Source: Desulfovibrio sp.
GTDB lineage: Bacteria; Desulfobacterota; Desulfovibrionia; Desulfovibrionales; Desulfovibrionaceae
Direction: 5' to 3'
Length of the DNA: 38,723 nucleotides
NCBI GenBank assembly: GCA_031271265.1
Contig: JAISWB010000060.1
Location: 1 to 38,723 of the forward strand
This document shows, piece after piece, positions 29,739 through 38,642 of this stretch. Every line of letters begins with the position of its first letter. Within the stretch, counting starts at the first letter, position 1. The notes under the pieces were generated by a model, which saw only the letters and a list, made by a program, of their open reading frames with translations, was not told the DNA's origin and made no database searches. The position numbers were made by a program, and so were the translations under genes.

Positions 29739-31250
29739 ATGACAGAAAAGACAAGACTCTCGTCTTCCGTCCGCGGGACAGCCCCCTTTGCCGTTTCCCG
29801 CTGTCTGCCTTTGTTGTTCAGCCTGTTTGCGGCCTGCCTGTTGTTTTTCCCCGATACGGCCCTGGGCGCGGGCGGCGGCCTGCACGAAGCCTCCGAAAAA
29901 CTGGGCACGCAACTCGGGGTATTCTGGGTCGTGCCCTTTGTCTGCATGCTGCTGTCCATAGCGATCTGCCCTCTGGCCGTGCCGCATTTCTGGGAACACC
30001 ATTTCGGCAAGATCGCGGTCTTCTGGGGACTGGCCTTCCTGCTCCCCTTTGCCGTGAAATTCGGTTTTTCCCTCGCCTTCTACCAACTGCTGCACACCGT
30101 GCTGCTGGAGTACGTGCCCTTCATCATCCTGCTTTTTGCGCTGTTTACAGTGGCCGGCGGCATACGGCTGAAGGGGTCGCTGACCGGTACCCCGGCGGTG
30201 AACACCGGCCTGCTGGCCGTGGGAACACTCCTTGCGAGCTGGATGGGCACCACGGGCGCGGCCATGCTCCTGATCAGGCCGTTGCTGCGGGCCAACGCCC
30301 ACCGCCGGCACAAGGTACACAGCGTGGTCTTCTTTATTTTTCTGGTCGCCAACATCGGCGGCGCGCTGACGCCCTTGGGCGACCCGCCGCTCTTTCTGGG
30401 CTTTCTGCAGGGCGTGAGCTTTTTCTGGACCTTCGGCAACGTCATTGTGCCCATGACGGTGGCCGCGTGCATCCTGCTCGTCGCCTATTTCATCCTTGAC
30501 GGCGTTCTGTACGCCAGGGAAGGCCGCCCGGCCGCCCCCGGCGGCGGGGATGAAAAGCTCGGCGTGGACGGGAAGGTGAACTTTCCCTTGCTGGCCTGCA
30601 TAGTGCTGCTGGTGCTCCTGAGCGGCATGTGGAATCCGGGTGTGGGATTCGTCGTTTACGAGATACATCTCGAACTGCAGAACGTGGTGCGCGACCTGCT
30701 GCTCCTTGCCACGGCATGGCTCTCCTGGAAACTGACCGCGCAGGAGTGCCGGAAGCTGAACGAATTCACCTGGGGGCCGATTCTTGAGGTCGGCAAGCTT
30801 TTCTTCGGCATCTTCATCAGCATGATCCCCGCGCTGGCCATTCTCAAGGCGGGGAGCAACGGTGCCCTGGCCGCGGTCATCAACATGGTCAGCGACAACG
30901 GGCAGCCGAACAACGCCATGTTCTTCTGGATGACGGGCGCGCTTTCCAGTTTTCTGGACAACGCCCCGACCTACCTTGTCTTTTTCAACACCGCCGGCGG
31001 TCTGTCCGGAGTTGCGCCGGACATGTTTGCAACCCATCTTATGGGTCCCTGGGCGCCCACCCTTACGGCCGTTTCGGCGGGCGCGGTGTTCATGGGGGCC
31101 AATTCCTACATAGGCAATGCCCCGAACTTTATGGTACGCTCCATAGCCGAGGAACTGGGCGTGAAGATGCCGAGCTTTTTCGGCTATATGGCATGGTCCG
31201 TGGGTATACTCGTCCCGGTGTTTATCCTGCTGACGTTTATCTTCTTCTGA
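29739..31250 (+). CDS. CitMHS/NhaD-type ion transporter
   Basis: A 503-residue membrane protein of the ion-transporter (ArsB/NhaD/CitMHS) superfamily, of the type often annotated as sodium:proton antiporter or putative citrate transporter. It starts with a hydrophobic segment (LPLLFSLFAACLLFFPDTALG), then about ten to twelve more. Characteristic loops are GTTGAAMLLIRPLLRAN, VANIGGALTPLGDPPLFLGFL and SSFLDNAPTYLVFFN, the re-entrant hairpins of the family, and GANSYIGNAPNFMVRSIAEE. AAAGGA before the ATG at 29739 sets the start. It may move a carboxylate for this pathway or maintain sodium/proton balance; the sequence does not decide. Confidence 0.85.
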   Translation: MTEKTRLSSSVRGTAPFAVSRCLPLLFSLFAACLLFFPDTALGAGGGLHEASEKLGTQLGVFWVVPFVCMLLSIAICPLAVPHFWEHHFGKIAVFWGLAFLLPFAVKFGFSLAFYQLLHTVLLEYVPFIILLFALFTVAGGIRLKGSLTGTPAVNTGLLAVGTLLASWMGTTGAAMLLIRPLLRANAHRRHKVHSVVFFIFLVANIGGALTPLGDPPLFLGFLQGVSFFWTFGNVIVPMTVAACILLVAYFILDGVLYAREGRPAAPGGGDEKLGVDGKVNFPLLACIVLLVLLSGMWNPGVGFVVYEIHLELQNVVRDLLLLATAWLSWKLTAQECRKLNEFTWGPILEVGKLFFGIFISMIPALAILKAGSNGALAAVINMVSDNGQPNNAMFFWMTGALSSFLDNAPTYLVFFNTAGGLSGVAPDMFATHLMGPWAPTLTAVSAGAVFMGANSYIGNAPNFMVRSIAEELGVKMPSFFGYMAWSVGILVPVFILLTFIFF

Positions 31251-31287
31251 GCGTCGGGAATTAGGACGGTCACGCGGTGAAAACGAA

Positions 31288-31319
31288 TTTTTCCGCCGGA
31301 ATCCGACCGGCGGCAAAAA
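31288..31319. terminator. Symmetric hairpin between the transporter gene and fixA
   Basis: CCGCCGG (31293-31299) pairs with CCGGCGG (31307-31313), flanked by TTTTT on the left and AAAAA on the right. The T run favours termination on the minus strand; on the plus strand it would end the transporter mRNA only weakly. Confidence 0.45.
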
Positions 31320-31419
31320 GAAATAGGTGACGGATTCTTCCGCCCCGAATACGGCGGGGCCGGACGATGTATGCAACCTGTAGCGAATGCGGCGGCTCGG
31401 CCGCGGTTATGAGGGTTCC

Positions 31420-32202
31420 ATGAAAAAGATTGCCGTTTGTTACAAATGGGTGCTTTCCGACGCCGACATCCGCGTCAACGAAAAGACCCGCGAACTGGAC
31501 ATGGAGAAGTGCAAGCCCCAGGTCAACGACTACGACCGCAACGGCCTTGAGTGCGGAGTGCAGATCAAGAAGGCCACGGGCCGGGAACTGGTCGGCATCA
31601 CCTGCGGCGCTTCCGTTGCCGCCTCCGCCAAAGACGCCCTTTCCCGGGGCCTGGACGCGGTCTATTATGTCGAAGACCCCGCCCTGGCCGAAACGGACAA
31701 GGTGGGATCGGCCAAGGTGCTGGCCGCGGCCGTCAAGGCCATAGACGGCGTGGATGTGGTCATCTGCTCCGAAGGCTCCAGCGATGACTATGCCCAGCAG
31801 ACGGGACCCCGTCTCGCCGCCCTGCTGGACATGCCCTCGGTCAGCTATGTGGTCAAAGTGGGCGCCGGCGGCGATGCCTTCACCCTGGAGCGCAAGCTGG
31901 AGGAAGGGAGCGAAGTCGTTGAAGTCAACGCCCCGGTGGTCATCACCGTGTCTCCGGAAGTGGGCGATGCCCCCATCCCCGGCGTCAAGGACATTATCGG
32001 CGCCAAGAAAAAACCGGCCAACGCCCTGACTCTTGCCGGCATCGGCATCTCGCCCGACGCCGTCAAACCGCGCGCGACGCGCGTCAGCGTTCTGGCCCCG
32101 GCAACGTCCCGCCGCAAACAGGTTTTGAACCCCGAGGGAGTAAGCCTGGATCAGGCCGCCGCGGCTCTGGTCAAGCAACTCTCCGCAGACGGAATCTTGT
32201 AA
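31420..32202 (+). CDS. fixA: Electron-transfer flavoprotein beta subunit, FixA/EtfB
   Basis: A 260-residue ETF beta subunit. Family signatures: KKIAVCYKWVLSDADIRVN, VNDYDRNGLECGVQIKK, SRGLDAVYYV and EGSSDDYAQQTGPRLAALL. The wording is closest to enteric FixA of the carnitine-linked fixABCX operon. ETF is an FAD-containing heterodimer passing electrons between acyl-CoA dehydrogenase-type enzymes and FixC. GAGGG precedes the ATG at 31420. fixB follows after 11 bases. This is the first gene of a fixA-B-C-X set. Confidence 0.92.
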   Translation: MKKIAVCYKWVLSDADIRVNEKTRELDMEKCKPQVNDYDRNGLECGVQIKKATGRELVGITCGASVAASAKDALSRGLDAVYYVEDPALAETDKVGSAKVLAAAVKAIDGVDVVICSEGSSDDYAQQTGPRLAALLDMPSVSYVVKVGAGGDAFTLERKLEEGSEVVEVNAPVVITVSPEVGDAPIPGVKDIIGAKKKPANALTLAGIGISPDAVKPRATRVSVLAPATSRRKQVLNPEGVSLDQAAAALVKQLSADGIL

Positions 32203-32213
32203 GGAGATCGCCC

Positions 32214-33080
32214 ATGAGTGCCATTTGGATAGTTGCCGAAAACCCCGATTGGGCCGCGGTTATGGTCAGCGCGGCCAAAAGCGTGAGCGCCGACGCCCTG
32301 CTCACGGTATTCATTCCGCCCCTGCCCGCCGACGGGCTTTGGGAAGACTACGCGCCTTCGCTGGTGGCGAAAGCAAAAGCCGAAAAACCTTCCCTGATCC
32401 TGGTCGGCACCTCCAAGCGCGGGCGTGATCTGGCCGCCCGCAGCGCCGCGCTGCTGGACGCCCCCTGCTTCAGCGACGCCAAGAACCTCGCCCTGAGCGG
32501 CAATACTTTCAGTTGCGACACCAACGTGTACGGCGGCTCGGCCGTGCGCTCCGATTCCACCACGGAACCTCTGGTGCTGGCTACCATAGGCCCCAAAGCG
32601 TTTGAGCCGGACCCGGCCGGTATCTCCGGAGCGACCGCCGGCACCCTGGATTACACCCCCGGCAAGGTCAAAGTGACCGGACGCAAACCTCGTCCGCCTC
32701 AGACCGTCAACCTCGGCGAAGCGACTAAAGTCGTTTCCGTCGGCCGCGGTTTCTCCGAGGAAAAAGATCTGGCCGCCGCCAGAGAACTGGCCGCCGCCCT
32801 AGGCGCGGAAGTCTCCTGCTCGCGGCCCATTGCCGAGTTCTTCAAATGGCTGCCCGAAGAATGCTACGTCGGCATTTCCGGGCAAATCATCAAGCCGCAG
32901 CTCTACGTGGCCGTCGGCATTTCCGGGCAGGCGCAGCACACCTTCGGGGTGCGTGACGCCAAGGTTATCGTCAGCATCAACAAGGACGCCGAGTGCCTCA
33001 TGCACCAGAACGCCGACTACTGCATTACCGGCGAATGGCAGGCGGTCATCCCGGCGCTGGTCAAGGCGGTCAAAGCATAA
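32214..33080 (+). CDS. fixB: Electron-transfer flavoprotein alpha subunit, FixB/EtfA
   Basis: A 288-residue ETF alpha subunit. The C-terminal FAD-binding part is clear: VGRGFSEEKDL, AALGAEVSCSRPIAE, CYVGISGQIIKPQLYVAVGISGQAQHTFGVRDAKVIVSINKD and NADYCITGEWQAVIPAL. As in enteric FixB, an ISG replaces the QTG of housekeeping ETFs in the first FAD loop. It is about 25 residues shorter than typical EtfA because the N-terminal domain is compact. AAGGAG lies just before the ATG. A 13-bp hairpin in the 189-base gap separates it from fixC. Confidence 0.92.
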   Translation: MSAIWIVAENPDWAAVMVSAAKSVSADALLTVFIPPLPADGLWEDYAPSLVAKAKAEKPSLILVGTSKRGRDLAARSAALLDAPCFSDAKNLALSGNTFSCDTNVYGGSAVRSDSTTEPLVLATIGPKAFEPDPAGISGATAGTLDYTPGKVKVTGRKPRPPQTVNLGEATKVVSVGRGFSEEKDLAAARELAAALGAEVSCSRPIAEFFKWLPEECYVGISGQIIKPQLYVAVGISGQAQHTFGVRDAKVIVSINKDAECLMHQNADYCITGEWQAVIPALVKAVKA

Positions 33081-33114
33081 TTCCGTTCCCGCGGAGACAA
33101 CGGCCCGGATGCGC

Positions 33115-33146
33115 TCCGGGGCGGACGATGCGCCGTCCGCCCCGGA
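33115..33146 (+). other. Intercistronic hairpin between fixB and fixC
   Basis: TCCGGGGCGGACG (33115-33127) pairs perfectly with CGTCCGCCCCGGA (33134-33146), 6-base loop, no T tract. It lies in the only sizeable gap inside fixABCX. Confidence 0.75.
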
Positions 33147-33269
33147 CGGACCGGGGGAAAACCCGTTGTATGCCCGGCCTGCAAGCCGCCCCGGTTGCCG
33201 CGGGGATGAATCGGGGAAAAGCGCGGAACGGCTTTGCTGCCGCGCCCTTACCTACACAAGGAGAATACA

Positions 33270-34553
33270 ATGGCTGATTATGATGCCATCGTCGTCGGCG
33301 CGGGTCTTGCCGGCAGCACGGCCGCCTACTGCATGGCCAAAGCCGGCCTCAGCGTTCTGGTTCTGGAACGCGGCGACGCCGCCGGCGCGAAAAACGTGAC
33401 GGGCGGACGCATGTACGCCCACAGCCTGGAAAAAATCATTCCCGGCTTTGCGGAGGAGGCCCCGGTGCAGCGCAAGGTCGTGCGCGAACGCATTTCCATG
33501 CTGACCGGTGAAAGCTGCTTCACCATAGACTTCGGGTCCTCCCGCTTCAAGGATCCGGCAAGCGCCTCCTATACCGTCCTGCGGGCCGAGTTCGACGCGT
33601 GGCTGGCGGGCAAGGCGGAGGAAGCCGGCTGTGACGTGGTCTGTCCGGCCGTCGCCGACGACCTGTTGCGCGAGAACGGCAAAGTCACCGGGATCATCGC
33701 CGGCGACGACGAGCTCACGGGAGAGGTCGTACTCCTGGCCGACGGGGTGAACAGCCTGCTGGCCCAAAAGGCGGGCCTTAAAAAGGAACTCTCGCCGCAC
33801 CATGTGGCCGTCGGCGCCAAGGAAGTGGTGGAACTGTCCTCCGGCGTGATCAACGACCGCTTCAACCTCAACGACGGGGAAGGCCTTGCCCACCTCTTCG
33901 CCGGCGCGCCCTCGCAGGGACTGGTCGGCGGCGGTTTTCTCTATACCAACAAGGACAGCCTCTGCGTCGGCCTGGTGATTACGGTTTCGGAAATGGCCAA
34001 GTCGGCGGCCCGGCTTCCGGACATGCTGGAAGCCTTCCGCGAAAGCTCCCCGGTCAAGCCCTACCTCACCGGCGGAAAAATTATCGAATACTCCGCGCAT
34101 CTGGTGCCCGAGGGGGGCATCAACATGACCCCCATCCTGAGCGCCGACAACCTGCTGGTACTCGGCGACGCGGCCGGCTTCTGCCTGAACCTCGGCTTTA
34201 CGGTGCGCGGCATGGATTATGCAATCGGCTCCGGCGCTCTGGCGGCCGAGACGGTCATCGAAGCCAAGGAGAAAGGCGACTTCAGCAACGCGACGCTCGG
34301 TTCCTACAAGACGCGGCTGGAAAACAGCTTCGTCATGCAGGACATGAACACGCACCGCAGGGCGCCGGACTTCATCGAACACACCCCCCGCATGTTCAAG
34401 GAATATCCCGAACTTGTGGAAAACATCCTGGCGGATATGTTTACGGTCTCCGGTCCTTCGAAACTCATGGTGAAAAAGGCCCTGCCGCGTGTCTTCAAAG
34501 CCGGTCTGCTCAATCTCGCCAAGGACGGATTCAGGGGATCGCGGGCGATCTGA
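33270..34553 (+). CDS. fixC: ETF:quinone oxidoreductase-like flavoprotein FixC
   Basis: A 427-residue FAD protein of the FixC/ETF-QO family. The Rossmann motif VVGAGLAGSTAAYCMAKAG lies near the N-terminus with ERG following. Other family blocks are GGRMYAHSLEKIIPGF, LADGVNSLLAQKAGL and LVLGDAAGFCLNLGFTVRGMDYAIGSG. It receives or supplies electrons to the FixAB flavoprotein and communicates with FixX and the quinone or ferredoxin pool. Unlike full ETF-QO it lacks the C-terminal ferredoxin domain, which is the separate FixX here. AAGGAG before the ATG at 33270 sets the start. Confidence 0.93.
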   Translation: MADYDAIVVGAGLAGSTAAYCMAKAGLSVLVLERGDAAGAKNVTGGRMYAHSLEKIIPGFAEEAPVQRKVVRERISMLTGESCFTIDFGSSRFKDPASASYTVLRAEFDAWLAGKAEEAGCDVVCPAVADDLLRENGKVTGIIAGDDELTGEVVLLADGVNSLLAQKAGLKKELSPHHVAVGAKEVVELSSGVINDRFNLNDGEGLAHLFAGAPSQGLVGGGFLYTNKDSLCVGLVITVSEMAKSAARLPDMLEAFRESSPVKPYLTGGKIIEYSAHLVPEGGINMTPILSADNLLVLGDAAGFCLNLGFTVRGMDYAIGSGALAAETVIEAKEKGDFSNATLGSYKTRLENSFVMQDMNTHRRAPDFIEHTPRMFKEYPELVENILADMFTVSGPSKLMVKKALPRVFKAGLLNLAKDGFRGSRAI

Positions 34554-34643
34554 CGCGCGTTGCCGCCGACGCCGCGTTTGCTTCCCTGCACAACAGGGGC
34601 GCTTTTTTCCGGCGTGAGCTTTCAGACCATAAAGGAACTTTGC

Positions 34644-34925
34644 ATGAACGTTGAACAAAAGCTTTCCACGAACAAATTCGTTGTGGATGAGGGGCACCCG
34701 CACATCGTCATCCACCAGGAAAAGATGGACGCGGCGACCGTCAAGGCGCTCACCGTGGTCTGTCCCGCCGGCCTGTACACTCTGGACGACAAGGGGCGCA
34801 TCATTTTTGAAGTGGCCGGCTGCCTGGAGTGCGGCACCTGCCGCGTAGCCTGCGCGCATATGCCGGGGGCCATGGAGTGGAACCACCCGCGTCCCTCTTT
34901 CGGCGTACAGTACCGTTGCGGTTGA
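34644..34925 (+). CDS. fixX: Ferredoxin-like protein FixX
   Basis: A 93-residue iron-sulfur protein. Cysteines at 40 (VVCPAGLY), 60, 63, 66 and 70 (CLECGTCRVAC) and 92 match FixX and the ferredoxin domain of ETF-QO. The HPRPSFGVQYRCG tail is also FixX-like, though the Cys next to the end is less usual. It is the electron partner of FixC. AAAGGAA precedes the ATG at 34644, 90 bases after fixC. A terminator follows 24 bases past the stop, ending the fix unit. Confidence 0.92.
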   Translation: MNVEQKLSTNKFVVDEGHPHIVIHQEKMDAATVKALTVVCPAGLYTLDDKGRIIFEVAGCLECGTCRVACAHMPGAMEWNHPRPSFGVQYRCG

Positions 34926-34949
34926 TTTTTCCGGCATATACCATTTTTC

Positions 34950-34982
34950 GGGACGCTCCGGGCCTGACCCGGAGCGCCCTTT
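34950..34982 (+). terminator. Terminator of the fixABCX operon
   Basis: CGCTCCGGG (34954-34962), loop CCTGA, CCCGGAGCG (34968-34976), with outer GGG/CCC pairs and a short TTT. The stem is strong and sits between fixX and yajC. Confidence 0.65.
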
Positions 34983-35105
34983 AACGCGGACGCCGGAGCA
35001 ATTTCATTGTGAGATTGCCCGTTTGTCCGTTTATTCCGATTCCGGTCCCGGATCGAGCGCATTGCCGAGCCTGCTCCGGAATATGAAACGCAAACGAGAT
35101 CCGGA

Positions 35106-35192
35106 ACCTTGTCCGCGCGTTGCGGAGAGCCTGTCGGCTCCAGGTCGGGGATCCAAGCCGAGTCGACCTTGCCCGCGCCTTGCGGGGAGCCT
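35106..35192. repeat. 27-bp direct repeat upstream of yajC
   Basis: ACCTTG(T/C)CCGCGC(G/C)TTGCGG(A/G)GAGCCT at 35106-35132 and 35166-35192, 24 of 27 identical and 60 bases apart. The unit is non-coding and ends just before the yajC ribosome-binding site. The rest of 34983-35206 shows no gene. Confidence 0.6.
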
Positions 35193-35206
35193 TCACGGGA
35201 GGATGC

Positions 35207-35749
35207 ATGTTAACGAGTTTTGCTTACGCCATGGGCCAGCCCGGCGGCGGAGCCGGCGGGGACGCCGCCGGTTTGGCCTCTTTCGTCCCCCTTATTCTCA
35301 TGTTCGCGGTGTTCTATTTCCTGCTCATCCGGCCGCAGCAGAAACGCACCAAAGAACATAAAAACATGCTGGAGTCCCTGAAACGCGGGGATGAAGTGGT
35401 CGCCGGGGGCGGCATTTACGGACGCATCGTCGAATGCGCCGACGAGTACGTGGTTCTGGATGTCGGCGATGCCAGACTCAAGATGGCCAGGGCGTCCGTA
35501 AGCACCCTGGTGACGCGCGGCAAAGGTGAAACGCCGGCCAAGGGCGAAACGCCCGCCAAAGGTAAAAAAGACTCCGGCAAAAGCTGGTTCGGCAGATCCG
35601 GAGCCGACAAAAAGAGCAGGAACGGCGAACGCAAAGCTCTTGCTGCCGGCGACGATGTCGATGTTGCCGATGCTTCCCCGGAAGACGCTGCCGAAGCCGA
35701 TGCGCCTGCGGACAAGAAAGCTGAAACCGTTGCGCCCGCGGACAAGTAA
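35207..35749 (+). CDS. yajC: Preprotein translocase subunit YajC
   Basis: A 180-residue YajC. After a short periplasmic N-terminus (LTSFAYAMGQPGGGAGGDAAG) comes one transmembrane helix (about 25-43, FVPLILMFAVFYFLLIRPQ) and the conserved PQQKRTKEHKNMLESLKRGDEVVAGGGIYGRIVECADEYVVLDV region. It is longer than the usual 90-110 residues because of a Lys/Ala/Glu/Asp-rich tail (about 105-180) with GETPAKG repeats and an ADAPADKKAETVAPADK end, likely disordered. YajC associates with SecDF. GGGAGG precedes the ATG at 35207; secD follows after 43 bases. Confidence 0.93.
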   Translation: MLTSFAYAMGQPGGGAGGDAAGLASFVPLILMFAVFYFLLIRPQQKRTKEHKNMLESLKRGDEVVAGGGIYGRIVECADEYVVLDVGDARLKMARASVSTLVTRGKGETPAKGETPAKGKKDSGKSWFGRSGADKKSRNGERKALAAGDDVDVADASPEDAAEADAPADKKAETVAPADK

Positions 35750-35792
35750 GCGCTTTGCCGCAGCCTCCCTGTGCCTGTAAAGGAATTTTCCG

Positions 35793-37406
35793 ATGAGACA
35801 AGGGCTTTTGTGGCGCATCCTCGTCGGCGCTGCCGTGTTGCTTGCCGCCGTCGTGCTGATCCTGCCGACCTTTCTGGTCCCGGCCCCCAAGCCGGGCGTC
35901 GCGGCCGCTCCCAAAAGCGGCTTGGCCGCCGTTTTGCCTTCCGGCCGGGTCAACCTCGGACTGGATCTCATGGGCGGCGTGCATCTTACCCTGGAAGTGG
36001 AAGCGCGGAAGGCCCTGGAAAACTCTCTGGCCCAGGCCGGACAGGATCTTATGCGCGAAGCCGGCGCCAAGGGCATCCTCATGACCCGGCCCGCGCTCGT
36101 CAACGGCACGCAACTGGAATTCTTCCTTGCTTCGCAGGAAAAGCAGGCTCAACTGACAGGCCTGCTGGAAGAGAATTTCGACCAGTTGCGCGTTGCTTCA
36201 ACGACGCCGGATGCGGGCGGCAGGCTGCGTTGCGTTCTGGAATTCACCCCGGCCGCCCGCGACAGGCTGGTGAATCTTACGGTGGACCAGGCCCTGACCA
36301 CCATACGCAACCGCATAGACCAGTTCGGCGTGGCCGAGCCGGACGTGCGCAAAGAACAGGGCGGCAACCGCATCAGCATACAGCTTCCCGGTTTGACCGA
36401 TACGCGGCGGGCTGTGGAAATCATCGGCAAAACAGCGCACCTGGAGTTCCGCATGGTGCGCGAGATGGACCCCAAGAGCAAGATTCCGCCGCGCGGCGCG
36501 CGCATTCTGCCCATGGAGTACAAGGACTCCTACGGCAGGCTCGTGCAGGAGAGCATTGCCGTGGACGACGCGGCCGTGCTCACCGGCGACCGCATCAGCG
36601 ATGCGGCGCCGACCTTCACCCCCAACGGCGAAGCCATGGTCAGCCTGTCCTTCGACCGGCGCGGCGCCGACATCTTCAGCCGACTTACCGAAGAAAACGT
36701 CAACAAGCGCATGGCCATCGTGCTGGACGGCAAGGTATACTCGGCACCGGTCATCAGGGAAAAGATTTCCGGAGGACGGGCCAGCATTACCGGCAACTTT
36801 ACGCCCGCCACGGCCGGCGACCTGGCCGTCGTGCTGCGCGCGGGCGCATTGCCCGCGCCGGTCCTGGTCCTTGAGCAGCGCGAGGTCGGCCCCACCCTCG
36901 GGCAGGAATCCATCCGCAGCGGCGTGACGGCGGCCGTTGTCGGCGGGGGGGCGGTCATGGTCTTCATGGCGGTGTATTACGGAGTGTCCGGACTGATTGC
37001 GGGAGCCATGCTGATCCTGGACATCCTGCTGATCATGGCGGGTATGGCCCTGTTCGGAGCAACGCTGACCATGCCGGGCATAGCGGGCATCGTGCTGACC
37101 ATCGGCATGGCCGTGGACGCCAATGTGCTGGTTTTCGAGCGCATACGCGAAGAAATGCGGCGGGGGCTCAGTACGGCGGCGGCTGTGGACGCGGGCTTTT
37201 CCCGAGCCATGCTGGCCATAGTGGACTCGAACGTCACCACGATCATCGCGGCGCTGATTCTTTACCAGTTCGGCACCGGCCCGGTGCGCGGCTTTGCCGT
37301 GACCCTGACCATAGGCGTCCTGGCGTCGATGTTCACCGCCGTGTTCATTTCCCGCATCCTGTTCGACATCTGGACGGGCAAAAGCGCCCGCGGCATCAGC
37401 ATCTGA
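35793..37406 (+). CDS. secD: Protein translocase subunit SecD
   Basis: A 537-residue RND-family membrane protein that, with SecF, uses the proton or sodium gradient to pull exported proteins through SecYEG. It has an N-terminal membrane helix, NLGLDLMGGVHLTLEV, the periplasmic P1 region (TIRNRIDQFGVAEPDVRKEQGGNRISIQLPG), MAIVLDGKVYSAPVIREKI, then five C-terminal helices with LEQREVGPTLGQESIRSG, AGIVLTIGMAVDANVLVFERIREE and the VDSNVTTIIAALILYQFGTGPVRGFAVTL block. AAAGGAA precedes the ATG. It forms the yajC-secD-secF operon, with secF 27 bases downstream. Confidence 0.97.
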   Translation: MRQGLLWRILVGAAVLLAAVVLILPTFLVPAPKPGVAAAPKSGLAAVLPSGRVNLGLDLMGGVHLTLEVEARKALENSLAQAGQDLMREAGAKGILMTRPALVNGTQLEFFLASQEKQAQLTGLLEENFDQLRVASTTPDAGGRLRCVLEFTPAARDRLVNLTVDQALTTIRNRIDQFGVAEPDVRKEQGGNRISIQLPGLTDTRRAVEIIGKTAHLEFRMVREMDPKSKIPPRGARILPMEYKDSYGRLVQESIAVDDAAVLTGDRISDAAPTFTPNGEAMVSLSFDRRGADIFSRLTEENVNKRMAIVLDGKVYSAPVIREKISGGRASITGNFTPATAGDLAVVLRAGALPAPVLVLEQREVGPTLGQESIRSGVTAAVVGGGAVMVFMAVYYGVSGLIAGAMLILDILLIMAGMALFGATLTMPGIAGIVLTIGMAVDANVLVFERIREEMRRGLSTAAAVDAGFSRAMLAIVDSNVTTIIAALILYQFGTGPVRGFAVTLTIGVLASMFTAVFISRILFDIWTGKSARGISI

Positions 37407-37433
37407 CGCCGGGAGACTCTCAACGGAGAACGC

Positions 37434-38543
37434 ATGGGACTGCACCTCATACCCAGTACGCTGAACATCGATTTCGTCGGCATCCGGCGTTATGCCTACG
37501 TCGTATCCGTCCTGCTCATTCTGGCGGGATTGGCTTCCTTCATTTACACCGGCGGGCCGCGTTACGGCATCGACTTCGCGGGCGGAGCCGTCGTGCATGT
37601 CAAGTTCGCGCAACCCGTAACCGATGAACATCTGAAGCGGGCGCTGGACGACAGCGCTCTGCCCGGTCTTGTGGTCCAGAGCTACGGCACGGAAGGGACG
37701 GACTATGTGCTGCGTATCGCCGCCATGAGCGAGAGCGCCGACGGATTGAGCAAACTCGTGAACGACACGCTGAGTAACGGACTCGACGGGACCGGCTACG
37801 AAATCATGCGGCTGGAAATGGTCGGCCCCAAAGTCGGGGCGGATTTGCGCGCCCAGGCCCTGGAAGCGCTGTATTACGCCATTCTGCTCATTTCCATATA
37901 TGTGTCCGGGCGTTTCGAGCAGCGTTGGTTTACGGCGGGTTTCATCGCGCTGGTCCTCGGCGCGTCCACCTTCGGCCTCAGCCGTTTCGGCCTGGACAGG
38001 ATTTTTCTGGTGCCGGTCGCCGTCGTGCTGACCCTGCTGCTCTGCCGGCACTTCAAGCTGGTGTTCGCCATCGGCGCCGTCGTTTCCATACTGCACGACG
38101 TGCTGATAACCGCGGGGTTGTATGCCCTTTGCGGCAGGGAATTCGATCTTACCACCATCGCCGCGCTGCTGACCGTTGTGGGCTATTCGCTCAACGACAC
38201 CATCATCGTCTATGACCGTATTCGGGAAAACCTGCGCAACGACGTGGTGACCCCCCTGGGGACGGTGATCAACCGCAGCATCAACCAGACCATGTCCCGC
38301 ACGGTGCTGACCTCCGGCACCACGCTGATCGCGGTTATGTCGCTGCTGGTTTTCGGGGGCGGCGTCATTTTCGACTTCGCGCTCGCCGTGTTCATCGGCA
38401 TCTTCCTGGGCACGGCCTCCTCGATTTTCATTGCCAGTCCCATCCTGCTGGCCATGAGCGCGGACATCAAGCGCGAGACTTTTCGTCCCGGAAAGGATAC
38501 GCGCCCCCGCGACGCCGACGGGCGTCTGGCGGCACGGGTGTAG
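37434..38543 (+). CDS. secF: Protein translocase subunit SecF
   Basis: A 369-residue SecF. Helix 1 (YAYVVSVLLILAGLASFIY) is followed by YGIDFAGGAVVHVKF, a periplasmic domain with VGPKVGADLRAQALEAL, then five helices including VVSILHDVLITAGLYALCGREFDLTTIAALLTVVGYSLNDTIIVYDRIRENLR and INQTMSRTVLTSGTTLIAVMSLLVFGG. It is somewhat longer than the E. coli protein (323) because of the loops and a charged C-terminus. CGGAG precedes the ATG. No clean terminator follows; the intergenic DNA contains a MITE-like element. Confidence 0.97.
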   Translation: MGLHLIPSTLNIDFVGIRRYAYVVSVLLILAGLASFIYTGGPRYGIDFAGGAVVHVKFAQPVTDEHLKRALDDSALPGLVVQSYGTEGTDYVLRIAAMSESADGLSKLVNDTLSNGLDGTGYEIMRLEMVGPKVGADLRAQALEALYYAILLISIYVSGRFEQRWFTAGFIALVLGASTFGLSRFGLDRIFLVPVAVVLTLLLCRHFKLVFAIGAVVSILHDVLITAGLYALCGREFDLTTIAALLTVVGYSLNDTIIVYDRIRENLRNDVVTPLGTVINRSINQTMSRTVLTSGTTLIAVMSLLVFGGGVIFDFALAVFIGIFLGTASSIFIASPILLAMSADIKRETFRPGKDTRPRDADGRLAARV

Positions 38544-38642
38544 AGCTTCTTATACTTGACGCTTGAACTTTATGCGCTTTTTCTTCCTTCATCATATTGA
38601 AAAAACTAGGGAAACGCTGATTTATTTTTTTGAAAAGCAAAA

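Noticed and set aside
31361..31375. Second sigma-54 promoter before fixA
   Set aside because: The GG and GC are separated by nine bases rather than ten.
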